64,000 bases of DNA from contig NZ_CAJHOA010000008.1 of NCBI RefSeq assembly GCF_905120345.1, positions 103,065 to 167,064 of the forward strand, given 5' to 3'. The stretch is from Denitrificimonas caeni (GTDB lineage Bacteria > Pseudomonadota > Gammaproteobacteria > Pseudomonadales > Pseudomonadaceae). Below the pieces are notes generated by a model, which was given only the letters and a program-made list of their open reading frames with translations, was not told the origin of the DNA and ran no database searches. Position 1 is the stretch's first letter. The number at the start of each line of letters is the position of its first letter. Positions 34,852-47,636 of this stretch are shown here, piece by piece. A program made the translations under genes and the position numbers.

Positions 34852-36129
34852 ATGAATAGAACTCTTTATACCTTGTTGTTGTACCTTGCCGTACCGCTGA
34901 TTGCCGTGCGCTTGTGGCTGCGTTCTCGAAAAGCACCAGCCTATGCTAAACGGATTAGCGAGCGTTTTGCTTGGTCTTTGCCTAAGTTTAAGCAAGGTGG
35001 TATTTGGCTGCATGCGGTTTCGGTGGGTGAAAGCATTGCCGCTGCGCCAGTGGTTAAAGCATTACAACAGCAGTACCCAGACTTGCCCATCACTATCACC
35101 TGCATGACGCCAACGGGATCTGAGCGTATCCAAAGTATGTTTGGCGATAGCGTACAGCATTGTTATTTACCTTACGATTTACCCTTGGCTTCTAAGCGGT
35201 TTTTTCAGCGTCTACAGCCATGTTTAGGCATTGTTATGGAAACTGAGCTGTGGCCAAATCATATTCAGCAGTGTGCACGCTTAAATATTCCAGTAGTGCT
35301 GGCCAATGGGCGTTTATCTGAGCGCTCAGCACGAGGCTATGCACGCTTTCCTAAATTAGTCGGGCCTATGCTTAAGCAGATCAGCGCTTTAGCAGTACAA
35401 AGCGAAATAGAAGCGCAACGTTTTATTGCTTTAGGTGCGCGGCCGCAGACGGTGACGGTGACCGGCTCGATTAAATATGATTTGCGCGTTGCTGATGATT
35501 TGCCTCAGCAAGCGCAAGCTTTACGTGAGCAGTGGCAAGCCAGTCAACGTCCAGTGTGGATTGCTGCCAGTACTCACGAAGGCGAGGATGCATTGATTTT
35601 GGCGGCGCATCAACAGCTGTTAGCGCAGTTTCCTGAGGCCTTATTAATTTTAGTGCCGCGTCATCCCGAACGTTTTCAGTCGGTGCATGCCTTATGCGTG
35701 CAGCAGGGCATGCAGGTACAGCGCCGTTCCACGCAAGCGCTAGTCAGTGCTGAGCATCAAGTGTTATTAGGCGATAGCATGGGTGAGCTGATGTTTTTAT
35801 ATGCCTTGGCTGATGTGGCCTTTGTCGGTGGCAGCCTAGTTGAACATGGCGGACACAATATGCTTGAACCGGTCGTTTTAGCTAAACCGACTTTAACCGG
35901 ACCGCATTATTTCAACTTTTTAGAGATCGCTGAGCAGCTGCTGGCTGCTGGCGGTTTGCAACAAGTGGCTGATAGTGAGCAACTCACGCAGGCGGTTACC
36001 CAACTGTGGAACAATGTTGAGCAGGCGCAATTGATGCGTGCTGCGGGCCAGCAGGTACTCGAACGCAATCAAGGTGCTTTGCAGCGTTTACTGGGAATTA
36101 TTCAAAGTCAGTTGATAGGCGATAAATAG
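34852..36129 (+). CDS. waaA: 3-deoxy-D-manno-octulosonic acid transferase
   Basis: This is 425 aa from ATG 34852 (MNRTLYTLLLYLAVPLIAVRLWLRSRK), giving the family's N-terminal membrane anchor; the frame is open upstream but unlike the family. The glycosyltransferase core shows GGIWLHAVSVGESIAAAPVV (catalytic Glu), METELWPNHIQQC and GGSLVEHGGHNMLEP near residue 325. It transfers Kdo from CMP-Kdo to lipid IVA at the inner membrane. No good ribosome site is visible before the ATG. Kdo and heptose genes flank the AKR/FAD pair. Confidence 0.95.
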   Translation: MNRTLYTLLLYLAVPLIAVRLWLRSRKAPAYAKRISERFAWSLPKFKQGGIWLHAVSVGESIAAAPVVKALQQQYPDLPITITCMTPTGSERIQSMFGDSVQHCYLPYDLPLASKRFFQRLQPCLGIVMETELWPNHIQQCARLNIPVVLANGRLSERSARGYARFPKLVGPMLKQISALAVQSEIEAQRFIALGARPQTVTVTGSIKYDLRVADDLPQQAQALREQWQASQRPVWIAASTHEGEDALILAAHQQLLAQFPEALLILVPRHPERFQSVHALCVQQGMQVQRRSTQALVSAEHQVLLGDSMGELMFLYALADVAFVGGSLVEHGGHNMLEPVVLAKPTLTGPHYFNFLEIAEQLLAAGGLQQVADSEQLTQAVTQLWNNVEQAQLMRAAGQQVLERNQGALQRLLGIIQSQLIGDK

Positions 36130-36147
36130 GCTGATATTGGCGTGCTG

Positions 36148-36192
36148 AGCCACAATAATTCCATTCTTGCTGTTGTGCTACGAATTGTGGCT
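36148..36192. terminator. Hairpin after waaA
   Basis: Perfect 9-bp arms AGCCACAAT (36148-36156) and ATTGTGGCT (36184-36192) enclose a 27-base loop, 18 bases past the waaA stop. No T-run follows; a weak or factor-assisted terminator is possible. Confidence 0.45.
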
Positions 36193-36327
36193 AGACCTGA
36201 GCCGTACTCAGTATTAATCTGTGATCAATATATATTTATAAGATGTCTTTGTGTGCGCATCAAAAAGCTGCACGAGGATTTAGAAATTGACTGCCCTTAA
36301 CCGTGTGGCAGCCTTCAGGAGAAGACA

Positions 36328-37878
36328 ATGAGTAGCAGTGATCGCGTTATTATTTTTGATACCACTTTGCGTGATGGTGAACAAAGCCCTGGCGCTTCGA
36401 TGACCAAAGAAGAAAAGCTGCGCATTGCTAAAGCTCTTGAACGCATGCGTGTTGATGTGATTGAAGCGGGCTTTGCAATTGCGAGTCCCGGCGATTTTGA
36501 CGCGGTAAAAGCCATCGCTGATACCATTCAAGACAGCACCATCTGTAGTTTGTCGCGCGCTTTGGACGGTGACATTGAACGTGCAGCTGAAGCACTAGCC
36601 GGCGCTAACTCGGGTCGTATTCATACTTTTATCGCCACCAGCCCGATCCATATGCAGCACAAACTGCGTATGCAACCTGATCAAGTGCTTGAACAAGCCG
36701 TGCGCGCGATTAAGAAAGCTCGTAATTTGTGCTCTGATGTTGAGTTTTCTTGTGAAGATGCTGGTCGTTCGGAAATTGATTTCTTATGCCGCGTGGTCGA
36801 GGCCGCGATTGATGCTGGTGCGCGTACGATTAATATTCCTGACACCGTGGGTTATGCGATTCCGCATGAGTATGCTGAGTTAATCCGACAGTTGATGAAT
36901 CGCGTCCCTAACGCCGATAAAGCAGTTTTCTCCGTGCATTGCCACAATGACTTAGGTTTAGCCGTAGCGAACTCCTTAGCCGCTGTAGTGGCGGGTGCCC
37001 GTCAAGTTGAGTGCACCATTAACGGTCTCGGCGAGCGTGCTGGTAATGCTGCGCTTGAAGAGGTGGTGATGGCGATTAAAACCCGTCACGACTTGTTAGG
37101 TGTGCATACCAATATTGATACGCCACATATTCTCAGCGTTTCGCGCATGGTTTCTGGTATTACTGGTTTCCCCGTGCAGCCGAATAAAGCCATTGTTGGC
37201 GCTAACGCTTTTGCGCATGAATCGGGTATTCACCAAGATGGCGTGCTCAAGCATCGTGAAACCTATGAAATTATGGCAGCACAAGATGTCGGCTGGCATG
37301 CCAATAAAATGGTGATGGGTAAGCACTCCGGCCGCAGCGCTTTTCGTAGTCGTTTGTTAGAGCTGGGCATTGAATTGGCCAGCGAAACTGAACTGAACGC
37401 TGCGTTTGCACGCTTTAAAGATTTAGCCGATAAAAAGCACGAAATCTTTGATGAAGACTTGCAAGCGTTGGTTTCGGAAACATTGGCTGAAGACGCCCCT
37501 GAGTTTTACAAGTTGGTTAGCTTGGAAGTGGCCAGTAAAACCGGTGAAGTGCCACATGCACATTTAGTCTTGAACATGGATGGTGTTGAAGTAGCCAGCG
37601 ATGATCAAGGTTCAGGCCCAGTGGATGCAACCTTTAAAGCGATTGAGAAAGTCGCGCAATCGGGTGCGACTTTACAACTGTATTCGGTCAATGCGATTAC
37701 CCAAGGCACTGACTCGCAAGGCGAAGTGACGGTACGTTTAGAGCGTGGCGGACGCATTGTTAATGGTAATGGTGCTGATACCGATATTGTGATTGCCTCG
37801 GCCAAAGCCTATCTCAATGCACTGAATCTAATGCATATCGGTGCGGATAAAGCACACCCACAGGTCGATGGTGTGTGA
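36328..37878 (+). CDS. leuA: 2-isopropylmalate synthase, E. coli (type 1) form
   Basis: This 516-aa enzyme condenses acetyl-CoA and 2-oxoisovalerate, the first step of leucine synthesis. The HMGL-like catalytic domain (residues 1-270) shows [30 protein letters not shown] and [15 protein letters not shown] (HxH metal site). The regulatory domain at the C-terminus (about 390-516) is complete, so leucine inhibition is expected. This is the long-chain LeuA1 branch of enteric bacteria rather than the ~556-aa type 2 of P. aeruginosa. The ribosome site CAGGAGAAG precedes ATG 36328. It overlaps the holD-like gene by 4 bases. Confidence 0.93.
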   Translation: MSSSDRVIIFDTTLRDGEQSPGASMTKEEKLRIAKALERMRVDVIEAGFAIASPGDFDAVKAIADTIQDSTICSLSRALDGDIERAAEALAGANSGRIHTFIATSPIHMQHKLRMQPDQVLEQAVRAIKKARNLCSDVEFSCEDAGRSEIDFLCRVVEAAIDAGARTINIPDTVGYAIPHEYAELIRQLMNRVPNADKAVFSVHCHNDLGLAVANSLAAVVAGARQVECTINGLGERAGNAALEEVVMAIKTRHDLLGVHTNIDTPHILSVSRMVSGITGFPVQPNKAIVGANAFAHESGIHQDGVLKHRETYEIMAAQDVGWHANKMVMGKHSGRSAFRSRLLELGIELASETELNAAFARFKDLADKKHEIFDEDLQALVSETLAEDAPEFYKLVSLEVASKTGEVPHAHLVLNMDGVEVASDDQGSGPVDATFKAIEKVAQSGATLQLYSVNAITQGTDSQGEVTVRLERGGRIVNGNGADTDIVIASAKAYLNALNLMHIGADKAHPQVDGV

Positions 37879-38759
37879 CTAGCGAACCCGTCTTAATGCA
37901 TCAGCAAGAGGTACGCCGTCAAGCCATGCTGCAGGCGATGCAGCTGGATGTGTGGCTGCCTCGTCAGCAATTGCTCAACGCGGCGCAATCGCGTGACTAT
38001 TTGCTGGAGTGGCAGGCTGTGGATGAGGTGACTGTTGCCTCAGGTGCGCCTGTCGTGCAACCAGCCGCTGATAGCCGTGCGTCAGCACCTGCGGCTGCGT
38101 CTGTCGCTCGTTCGCCGCGCAGTGAAGTGCGATTATCAGTGCGCGATAGGCTGGCCTTGGCGCCCGCTTCATCCAACACTAAGGCAGCAACAAGCGCTAC
38201 AGTTGCAGATACGCCGCTAGAAGCCGAGATCGTCACACCGCCGTCTGCTGCTGTACAGGTAGAGCCGATTCCTCGTTTTGCGTTACAACTGTTGCGTGCC
38301 GGTAATTGTTTAGTGTTGGTCGACTTACCTACGGGTGAGCCTTTTCAAAGTCGCGATCCTGATTATCAGTTACTCAAAGATATGTTGCGTGCGGCTGGGT
38401 TAACCGATAAACCGAGCTTAATGCGTCAGGGTGCACCGATTGCTTGGCCGATGTTGCATTCAGGGAGTTTAATGCATGAGCAAAATGCAGCAGCAGCGCG
38501 TGCGTGCGTGCGTGATTTACTAACAGTTGAACTGCAAGCTGAGCCGGCTTTGTGTATTTGGCTCGTGGGCCAGCAAGCGCTACGTTTTGCTAATCTTGAT
38601 GATGAAACGCCATTGTACAGCGTGCAACCTTTTGCTGAGGATGCCCAGCTATGGAACTTGCCAAGCTTAGAACGTGTATTAGAACAACCTTTACTGAAAC
38701 GTGATATTTGGCGCAGCATGTGCGTGGTACGTTCACTTTGGCAGGTACCGCATGAGTAA
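37875..38759 (+). CDS. Putative DNA polymerase III psi subunit (HolD-like)
   Basis: This is 294 aa if GTG 37875 is used (4-base overlap with leuA); ATG 37896 is an alternative. Residues 1-55 are helical and Leu-rich. Residues 55-130 are low-complexity Ala/Ser/Arg/Pro. Residues 135-290 hold a compact domain ([43 protein letters not shown]). The gene lies directly upstream of rimI, and its last bases overlap the rimI start. In enterics holD-rimI is the conserved pair; in P. aeruginosa the cryptic psi subunit was identified at the equivalent spot. Identity rests on this position and on the shape of the protein; weak homology is expected. Confidence 0.65.
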   Translation: MTSEPVLMHQQEVRRQAMLQAMQLDVWLPRQQLLNAAQSRDYLLEWQAVDEVTVASGAPVVQPAADSRASAPAAASVARSPRSEVRLSVRDRLALAPASSNTKAATSATVADTPLEAEIVTPPSAAVQVEPIPRFALQLLRAGNCLVLVDLPTGEPFQSRDPDYQLLKDMLRAAGLTDKPSLMRQGAPIAWPMLHSGSLMHEQNAAAARACVRDLLTVELQAEPALCIWLVGQQALRFANLDDETPLYSVQPFAEDAQLWNLPSLERVLEQPLLKRDIWRSMCVVRSLWQVPHE

Positions 38760-39210
38760 TACCGTTGAATTTCGCCGTATGCAGGCGGATGATTTAGATC
38801 GTGTGCTGGCTTTAGAGCAGCAGGCTTTTTCTCACCCATGGACGCGTAAACTGTATGACGATGCGTTGACCAGCTACGAGTGCTGGATGATGACCGTTGA
38901 TAACCAACATGTTGGTCATGGCGTAATCAGCCAAGTGCTTGATGAAGCGCATCTGCTGAATATCGCCATTGCCGTTGAACAGCAGGGGCAGGGTTTGGGT
39001 TTGCAGTTACTTGAGCATTTGATGCAGCGCTCTAGCGAGCGTGGTTGTGTTGAATGTTTTTTAGAGCTGCGCGAGTCGAACCAATCTGCCTATCGCCTTT
39101 ATGAGCGTTTTGGCTTTAACGAAATCGGCCGTCGTCGTGACTACTACCCCGCACCCGGTGGTCATGAGGACGCCCTAGTAATGGTCTGCACTTTATTTGC
39201 TGATGAATGA
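38752..39210 (+). CDS. rimI: Ribosomal protein S18 alanine N-acetyltransferase
   Basis: This is 152 aa from ATG 38752, which overlaps the holD-like stop (TAA at 38757-38759). It has the GNAT fold with the acetyl-CoA motif VEQQGQGLGLQLLEHLM near residue 78 and C-terminal ESNQSAYRLYERFGFNEIGRRRDYY near residue 110. It acetylates the N-terminal Ala of ribosomal protein S18. The longer upstream frame would begin inside holD and is not used. Confidence 0.93.
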   Translation: MSNTVEFRRMQADDLDRVLALEQQAFSHPWTRKLYDDALTSYECWMMTVDNQHVGHGVISQVLDEAHLLNIAIAVEQQGQGLGLQLLEHLMQRSSERGCVECFLELRESNQSAYRLYERFGFNEIGRRRDYYPAPGGHEDALVMVCTLFADE

Positions 39211-39295
39211 GCATGATAAAAAGTGTGACTGCGAATGTTTGGGTTTTGTCCCACCTTGGATGATTAACACGTAACAAGAGATATCAGAGGAACTT

Positions 39296-39934
39296 ATGCC
39301 TGAATTACAACAGCTATTTGATAATAATGTCCGTTGGTCTGAGTCGATCAAAAAAGAGGACCCTGCCTTTTTTGAAAAGCTGGCTAAACAGCAAGCACCA
39401 GAATACTTGTGGATTGGCTGTTCAGATGCGCGCGTTCCGGCCAATGAAATTGTTGGCATGCTACCGGGTGATTTATTTGTCCACCGTAATGTCGGTAATG
39501 TGGTTTTACATACTGACCTGAACTGCTTATCAGTGATTCAATACGCAGTTGATGTTTTGAAAGTAAAACACATTTTAGTCACCGGTCACTATGGTTGTGG
39601 TGGTGTGCGTGCGGCGATGCAGGATAAACAAGTCGGTTTAACCGATGCTTGGTTGCGCGGTATTCGTGATCTGCATTATGAACACCACGAAGAGCTGGCA
39701 AAACTGCCGACTGAAGAAGAACGTGTCGATCGTTTATGTGAGCTGAATGCGATTGAGCAAGTGGCCAATGTCAGTCATACCGCCATTGTGCAAAATGCTT
39801 GGCACCGAGGCCAAAAGCTATCTATCTACGGCTGTGTCTACGGTATTAAAGATGGACTATGGAAAAACCTTGATGTGACTATCAGAGGTATTGATCAAGT
39901 ACCCGCGCAATACCGTTTGCGTAAGCGTGATTAA
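39296..39934 (+). CDS. can: Beta-carbonic anhydrase
   Basis: This 212-aa enzyme interconverts CO2 and bicarbonate. Its zinc ligands fall exactly where expected: Cys42 and Asp44 in CSDARVP, His98 and Cys101 in GHYGCGG. The N-terminal helix (MPELQQLFDNNVRWSESIKKEDPAFFEKLA) and EIVGMLPGDLFVHRNVGNVV are typical for the Can type. It has its own ribosome site AGAGGAA, 85 bases after rimI. A 12-bp hairpin terminator follows. Confidence 0.97.
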   Translation: MPELQQLFDNNVRWSESIKKEDPAFFEKLAKQQAPEYLWIGCSDARVPANEIVGMLPGDLFVHRNVGNVVLHTDLNCLSVIQYAVDVLKVKHILVTGHYGCGGVRAAMQDKQVGLTDAWLRGIRDLHYEHHEELAKLPTEEERVDRLCELNAIEQVANVSHTAIVQNAWHRGQKLSIYGCVYGIKDGLWKNLDVTIRGIDQVPAQYRLRKRD

Positions 39935-39945
39935 CTGAGCACTTT

Positions 39946-39980
39946 AACAACGCCATCGTATGACTTAGGATGGCGTTGTT
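39946..39980. terminator. Bidirectional terminator between can and pdxA
   Basis: Perfect 12-bp arms AACAACGCCATC (39946-39957) and GATGGCGTTGTT (39969-39980) enclose an 11-base loop between convergent genes. Confidence 0.8.
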
Positions 39981-39989
39981 ACCCTCTAT

Positions 39990-40979
39990 TTAAGCAGGTT
40001 TGCTCGCTGCCATTTGATAGGCTGTCTCTAGAGCAATATGTAAGCTGCCAGTATCGATTTCACCTGTTCCAGCCAGATCCAGCGCTGTGCCGTGATCCAC
40101 CGAGGTGCGAATAATCGGCATGCCTAGAGTGATATTGACTGCTGAGCCAAAGCCGCGGTGCTTAAGCACTGGTAAACCTTGGTCATGGTACATTGCCAAC
40201 ACGGCATCACATTGCTTAAGGTTTTTGGGCGTAAACAAAGTGTCAGCAGGTAATGGGCCGACTAGATCCATACCTTCAGCGCGTAAGCGCTCCAGCGTTG
40301 GTTGAATAATATCCAACTCTTCGCGACCTAAATGGCCATCTTCACCCGCATGTGGATTGAGCCCACACACTAGAATTCTTGGTTTTTTGATCGCAAATTT
40401 CTGTTGTAAGTCAGCATGTAAAATACGTGTGATGGTTTCTACGCGCTCGCTGGTAATCGCGTCGGCGACATCCCGCAGGGGTAAGTGCGTAGTGACTAAG
40501 GCCACGCGTAAACCGTGGGTCGCCAGCATCATCACTACTTGTGGTGACTTGGTCAGCTCTTGTAAAAACTCAGTGTGACCCGAGAACGGTACGCCCGCAT
40601 CGTTAATGATGCCTTTGTGTACCGGTGCGGTGATCATTGCACTGAATACGCCATCTAAACAGCCTTGGCCGGCACGGGTCAGTGTTTCCAAAACGTGCTG
40701 CGCGTTAGCTTGATTCAATTGGCCGGTGACAACAGGCTCGTAGAGTGGTGTATCCCACACATAGAGGCTGTCTGCTGGGGCTGGCTTATCAGGCCACTCA
40801 TCAGGCTGCACATCGAGTAATTGCACTTGCAAACCCAGCTGCGCTGCGCGCTCGCTAAGCAGTTGGCGATTGGTAATGGCGATCACTGGGTAAGGCTGCA
40901 CTTCATGTGCGAGCATCAAGCATAAGTCAGGACCAATACCCGCCGGTTCTCCTGGTGTTAAAGCAAAGCGCAAAGTCAT
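39990..40979 (-). CDS. pdxA: 4-hydroxythreonine-4-phosphate dehydrogenase
   Basis: This 329-aa enzyme oxidises 4-phosphohydroxy-L-threonine in pyridoxal-phosphate synthesis. Visible are the N-terminal TPGEPAGIGPDLCL, GHTEFLQELTKSPQVVMMLA near residue 134, CGLNPHAGEDGHLGREE near residue 205 (metal His), and AMYHDQGLPVLKHRGFGSAVNITLG near residue 258 (metal His). It is the last gene of lptD-surA-pdxA; its ATG overlaps the surA stop by 4 bases. Confidence 0.96.
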   Translation of the reverse strand: MTLRFALTPGEPAGIGPDLCLMLAHEVQPYPVIAITNRQLLSERAAQLGLQVQLLDVQPDEWPDKPAPADSLYVWDTPLYEPVVTGQLNQANAQHVLETLTRAGQGCLDGVFSAMITAPVHKGIINDAGVPFSGHTEFLQELTKSPQVVMMLATHGLRVALVTTHLPLRDVADAITSERVETITRILHADLQQKFAIKKPRILVCGLNPHAGEDGHLGREELDIIQPTLERLRAEGMDLVGPLPADTLFTPKNLKQCDAVLAMYHDQGLPVLKHRGFGSAVNITLGMPIIRTSVDHGTALDLAGTGEIDTGSLHIALETAYQMAASKPA

Positions 40980-42262
40980 AAGTCTTTAATCTCCACATAA
41001 GCTTCGTCACGAATTTGGCGTAACCAGGTTTGCAGCTCTTCATCGTACTTACGGTTGCGCAACAGGTTCATTGCTTGTTGCTCACGCATTTGCTCGCTGC
41101 TATCGGTGCTGCGACGATCCAGTACTTGCAGTACGTGCCAACCAAACTGACTGGCAAAAGGTTTTGATAGCTCACCAATGGAGATGCGCGCCATTTCTTC
41201 GCGGAACTCGGGCACTAATGAATTAGGGTCAACCCACTTTAGATCACCACCATTCAGTGCAGAGCCTGGATCTTCAGAGAATTTTTTAGCCAGCGCAGCA
41301 AAGTCTTCACCGTTACGTAGTCGCTCATACAGACGTGCAGCCAATTGTTGCGTGGCTTCTGGGCTACGAATCTCACTTGGCTTGAGCAAAATATGGCGGA
41401 CATGCACTTCATCACGGTACACCACATCACCACCGCGCTTATCCAGTAGCTTGAGCATAATAATGCCGCCAGCCGTACGTGATGGCTCGGTGACTTGGCC
41501 TACAGCCATGGTCGCGAGCATGCGGTCAAAAGGTGGCGGTAATTGCGCAGCTTTACGCCAGCCCATTTCACCACCTTCTAAAGCGTTTTCACTGGCTGAA
41601 TACGTGATGGCTAATTTAGCAAAATCACCGCCTTGTTTTAATTGCTCAACCACGGTAGCCACGGTTTTTTGCGCTTTATCTAATTCATCACGCGTTGCGC
41701 CATCAGGCACAGGAATCAGAATATTAGCCAGTTGAAACTCTTCTGCTAACTGTATTTTGCCTAAGTCTGAATCTAAGAAATTTTGTACTTCTTGATCGCT
41801 GACTTGAATACGTTCAGCCACACGGTATTGGCGTACTCGGCTGATCAGCATTTCTTGACGGATTTGCTCTTGCGCATCTTGCAAGGTTAAACCATCGTTG
41901 ACTAAGGCTTGTTCAAACTCGCGCTGAGTTAAACCATTACGTTCAGCAATGGTTGCCATAGATGTGCTGAGCTCTTCATCGCTCACACGAATACCTGAAC
42001 GCTCAGCAATTTGTAACTGAATCGCGTCAATGATCAGGCGTTCCATGACTTGCTGGCGCAGCACATCCTCTGTTGGCAGCTCTACACCACGTTTACTGAT
42101 GGTTTGCTGCACATCTTTAAGACGTGTTTGGTATTGGCTATACATGACAACATCGCTATCAACGATAGCTGCCACACGGTCGAGCTTTTGCTCGGCTGCG
42201 TATGCATGACTGGCGAGCAAGCTGCTGGCCAGTAATAACGCAGATAGGGGTTTAATAAGCAT
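40976..42262 (-). CDS. surA: Periplasmic chaperone / peptidyl-prolyl isomerase SurA
   Basis: This is 428 aa from ATG 42262 ([22 protein letters not shown], a good signal peptide). The frame is open to 42298, but that would overlap lptD by 47 bases and add a polar stretch before the signal. After the signal come the SurA N-terminal chaperone domain (to about residue 165), two parvulin domains (about 170-270 with [22 protein letters not shown], and 280-385 with [21 protein letters not shown]), and a C-terminal helix. It helps fold outer-membrane proteins, including LptD encoded just upstream. Confidence 0.95.
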   Translation of the reverse strand: MLIKPLSALLLASSLLASHAYAAEQKLDRVAAIVDSDVVMYSQYQTRLKDVQQTISKRGVELPTEDVLRQQVMERLIIDAIQLQIAERSGIRVSDEELSTSMATIAERNGLTQREFEQALVNDGLTLQDAQEQIRQEMLISRVRQYRVAERIQVSDQEVQNFLDSDLGKIQLAEEFQLANILIPVPDGATRDELDKAQKTVATVVEQLKQGGDFAKLAITYSASENALEGGEMGWRKAAQLPPPFDRMLATMAVGQVTEPSRTAGGIIMLKLLDKRGGDVVYRDEVHVRHILLKPSEIRSPEATQQLAARLYERLRNGEDFAALAKKFSEDPGSALNGGDLKWVDPNSLVPEFREEMARISIGELSKPFASQFGWHVLQVLDRRSTDSSEQMREQQAMNLLRNRKYDEELQTWLRQIRDEAYVEIKDL

Positions 42263-44990
42263 TTTTTTCACGTTCACGGTAGCCTTGGATGCCTTCATCT
42301 AGGAATGTCTCTACTTTGTTACCGGTTACACCACCTAAACCTTTTAAGATGATCTGGAGGAATACTCCGTGATCACCTCGGCGGTTGTCTTGTGGCGACA
42401 TGGAGCGCTCGTCATAGTCAACCCAGTAGCGGTTGATTAAGCGTAATTTCCAGCAGCAGCTGTCGTACTCAAAGCCACCAAAGGCTTCCAGTGTGCTGTT
42501 GCGGTTGTAGTCATACTGCCAGCGCGCAATAGCGTTCCATTGCGGTAGCACTGGCCACATAATTGAAGCATCTGTTTGCTCAATTTTGTAAAAGTCTTTA
42601 TAAACACGACCGCTTGCATCAGTGTAATCACTGCTGCCTGACTCCCAGCGACCGGTGGTGAAGTTGTAGTGATTACCATCATTGCGGTAGCGATAACCGA
42701 AGTTAACAATTTTGTTTAAGTTCTCCTCAGGTTGATAATGCAACATGGTGCTACCGGAGCGAGTGCGGTGTGTATCAGGATCCCACATCAGATCGGCATT
42801 CACGCGCCAGTCACGATTGAACTGGTACATGTATTCCATGGCGTAGGGTGAGCGGGTGCTGGTGTTCTCTGCGAAATCTTTGTAGTTCTTACCCGACAAT
42901 AACACCTTACGGTCAGCAAAGTAGTAGGCTTGACCGACACTTAAGCGCTGCCGCTCAAAACCGTTACTCTCTAGCCAGCGGTTGGTTAAACCTAAGGATA
43001 GCTGATTGCTATCACCGATGCGATCATGACCACTAAAGCGGTTATCACGGAACAGGCTGGCATAACTGAATTGCGTCTCACTGGTATCAAAGAGAGGCAG
43101 ATCAGACTGCTCTTCATTGGGTACATACAAATAGAACAAACGTGGTTCTAAGGTTTGACGGTACGATTTACCAAACCACTGACTGTTACGGTCAAAGTAC
43201 AGGCCACTGTCAACGCTGTACATCGCAACGCTACGATCTGGACTGCTATTGTACTTTTTAGGATTGGCTAAAGTGGATTTACCTTGGCTGTCTAAAGTCA
43301 GGTCATAGCGTGTGTACGCATATTTAACTGCAGGCTTAATAAAGCCCCAATCCCAGTTCATAGGCAGACTGAGCGCCGGTTCAATATGCAGGCGATCGCC
43401 ATTGGCACGATCTAAACCTTGTAGCAAGGTATCGTTCCATGGCGTAACGATGCCGTCTTTATCGCTGAACAATCCTTTTCTAAGTGAGCGATCAAAACGC
43501 GTCCACTCAGTATTATAGGACATCTGCAAACCCGCGGGCTGATAGGGCAGTACACCCGCTAAACTGAATTGTGGTAAGCGATCATAGGGCGTGATATCAG
43601 TGATGTTAGCCATTTCATAGGCATGCATACCAAACTTGGCAGAATAGTTATTACCACGCCACGTCAAGCCGGCTTTTTGATCCAGAGTTTCATTGGATCC
43701 AGCAATGATATTGCTACGTAAATCTTGGAAGTAGTAAGGGTCACTGATATCAGTGTAGTCAACTTCGCCGAGTAAGCGCGAGTTAAAGCCTTGCTCATGT
43801 TGCAACGTATACATCCAGCGATCTTTCTTATATTCAGACTGCTGTTTGCGTTCGTCCTCACTGTCGCTCAGCCAAGCACCACCGAATCGGCTTTCACTGC
43901 TTTTACCCAGATGACGGAGCTCACCTTCAGTCAGTAAACCGCGTTTACTCATATAATTTGGGTATAGCGTTGCGTCAAAATTCGGTGCTAAGTTGAAGTA
44001 ATAGGGTGTGGTTAAGTCTACGCCTTTACGGTTACTGTAGCTGATGCTGGGCGGTAAAAAACCGGACTGCCGACGATCATCAATCGGGAAATAAATATAA
44101 GGCGTATAAAAAACGGGTACGTCTTTTATGCGTAAGGTGACATTGGTTGCACTACCGAAACCAGTTTCTGGATTAAGAGTGACGTTATTACCTTTTAATT
44201 TCCATGTATTGCTTCCCGGCTCGCAGCGAGTATAAGTACCGTCTTTAAGGCGGATAACGCCATCTTCGTGGCGTTTAATATACTGTGCATTACCGTGAGT
44301 TTTGCCGGTATGCATAACATATTCGGCATTTTCAATTTTTGCTTCACCGTTATCCAGTTGCAGCTCAGCTCGATCACCGACAATAAGGGTATTGCGATCA
44401 CGTAAGCGCACATTGCCTTTGAGTTCGCCCAGATTGTCTTGTTGGTACAAGTTTGCTTCATCGGCTTCAACTTGCAGACTGGCTTGTCGTATTATCACAT
44501 CACCGGCTAGGGTTGCGGTTTCAGTGATTTGCTCATAGCGTGTTGCGCCGGCATTGATATACAAAGGCGCATCTTTGAACGCTGTTGTATCGTCCATGCC
44601 TGGGCGCATGGGTTCAATATAGTTGCCGCTGCAATAGGGTCCAACTTCGGCCAGTTGTTCTGTACTCAGTTGGTCGCGTGGTACCCAGTCCAAATAACTG
44701 AATTCTTCACTGCGATACACTTGAGTACTTATAGGGCTCACGCGTTTTGCTGCGGGTTTAGTTTCGCTACTGGCTTGTTTGGCAGTACTTGTCAGTCCTA
44801 TGCGTTCTGGACGTGGAGGTAGTGCTGCTTGATTGCTTTGTGATGTGCAGACCCAGCTACCACTCGCACCCACGTTACAATCATATTGCTGTGCTGCGAT
44901 GATACTGCTACTGAACAAAGGCTGTAGAATACAGAATGTCCCAGTTGCAAGTATGGGAAATTTTTTACGAAAAATATAATTAACTGCCAT
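42252..44990 (-). CDS. lptD: LPS-assembly outer membrane protein LptD
   Basis: This 912-aa protein has an N-terminal signal region, an OstA/LptA-like periplasmic domain (about 130-270, [21 protein letters not shown]), and a large C-terminal beta barrel (about 300-900, with [23 protein letters not shown]). Cys pairs near the N-terminus ([15 protein letters not shown]) and in DSCCWKLR near residue 845 fit the disulfide scheme known from E. coli. With LptE it inserts LPS into the outer leaflet. The gene overlaps surA and is divergent from amgK, as in Pseudomonas. Confidence 0.96.
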   Translation of the reverse strand: MAVNYIFRKKFPILATGTFCILQPLFSSSIIAAQQYDCNVGASGSWVCTSQSNQAALPPRPERIGLTSTAKQASSETKPAAKRVSPISTQVYRSEEFSYLDWVPRDQLSTEQLAEVGPYCSGNYIEPMRPGMDDTTAFKDAPLYINAGATRYEQITETATLAGDVIIRQASLQVEADEANLYQQDNLGELKGNVRLRDRNTLIVGDRAELQLDNGEAKIENAEYVMHTGKTHGNAQYIKRHEDGVIRLKDGTYTRCEPGSNTWKLKGNNVTLNPETGFGSATNVTLRIKDVPVFYTPYIYFPIDDRRQSGFLPPSISYSNRKGVDLTTPYYFNLAPNFDATLYPNYMSKRGLLTEGELRHLGKSSESRFGGAWLSDSEDERKQQSEYKKDRWMYTLQHEQGFNSRLLGEVDYTDISDPYYFQDLRSNIIAGSNETLDQKAGLTWRGNNYSAKFGMHAYEMANITDITPYDRLPQFSLAGVLPYQPAGLQMSYNTEWTRFDRSLRKGLFSDKDGIVTPWNDTLLQGLDRANGDRLHIEPALSLPMNWDWGFIKPAVKYAYTRYDLTLDSQGKSTLANPKKYNSSPDRSVAMYSVDSGLYFDRNSQWFGKSYRQTLEPRLFYLYVPNEEQSDLPLFDTSETQFSYASLFRDNRFSGHDRIGDSNQLSLGLTNRWLESNGFERQRLSVGQAYYFADRKVLLSGKNYKDFAENTSTRSPYAMEYMYQFNRDWRVNADLMWDPDTHRTRSGSTMLHYQPEENLNKIVNFGYRYRNDGNHYNFTTGRWESGSSDYTDASGRVYKDFYKIEQTDASIMWPVLPQWNAIARWQYDYNRNSTLEAFGGFEYDSCCWKLRLINRYWVDYDERSMSPQDNRRGDHGVFLQIILKGLGGVTGNKVETFLDEGIQGYREREKNAY

Positions 44991-45115
44991 AGTGTGTCCG
45001 TGCTTCCCGCATGCGCTTGGTGATTAAATACCTAGCATGCCTCTCGAAGGGCTGGAAAAGATCAGCGATAATAAAGCATGCCCTACAGAACGGCTAGCAC
45101 CGTTGGAGAATTACC

Positions 45116-47588
<2,473 letters not shown>

Positions 47589-47636
47589 AAGCGTTTTAGC
47601 CCGCTGTTATATGTCCTGTGCATATCACACTGAATA

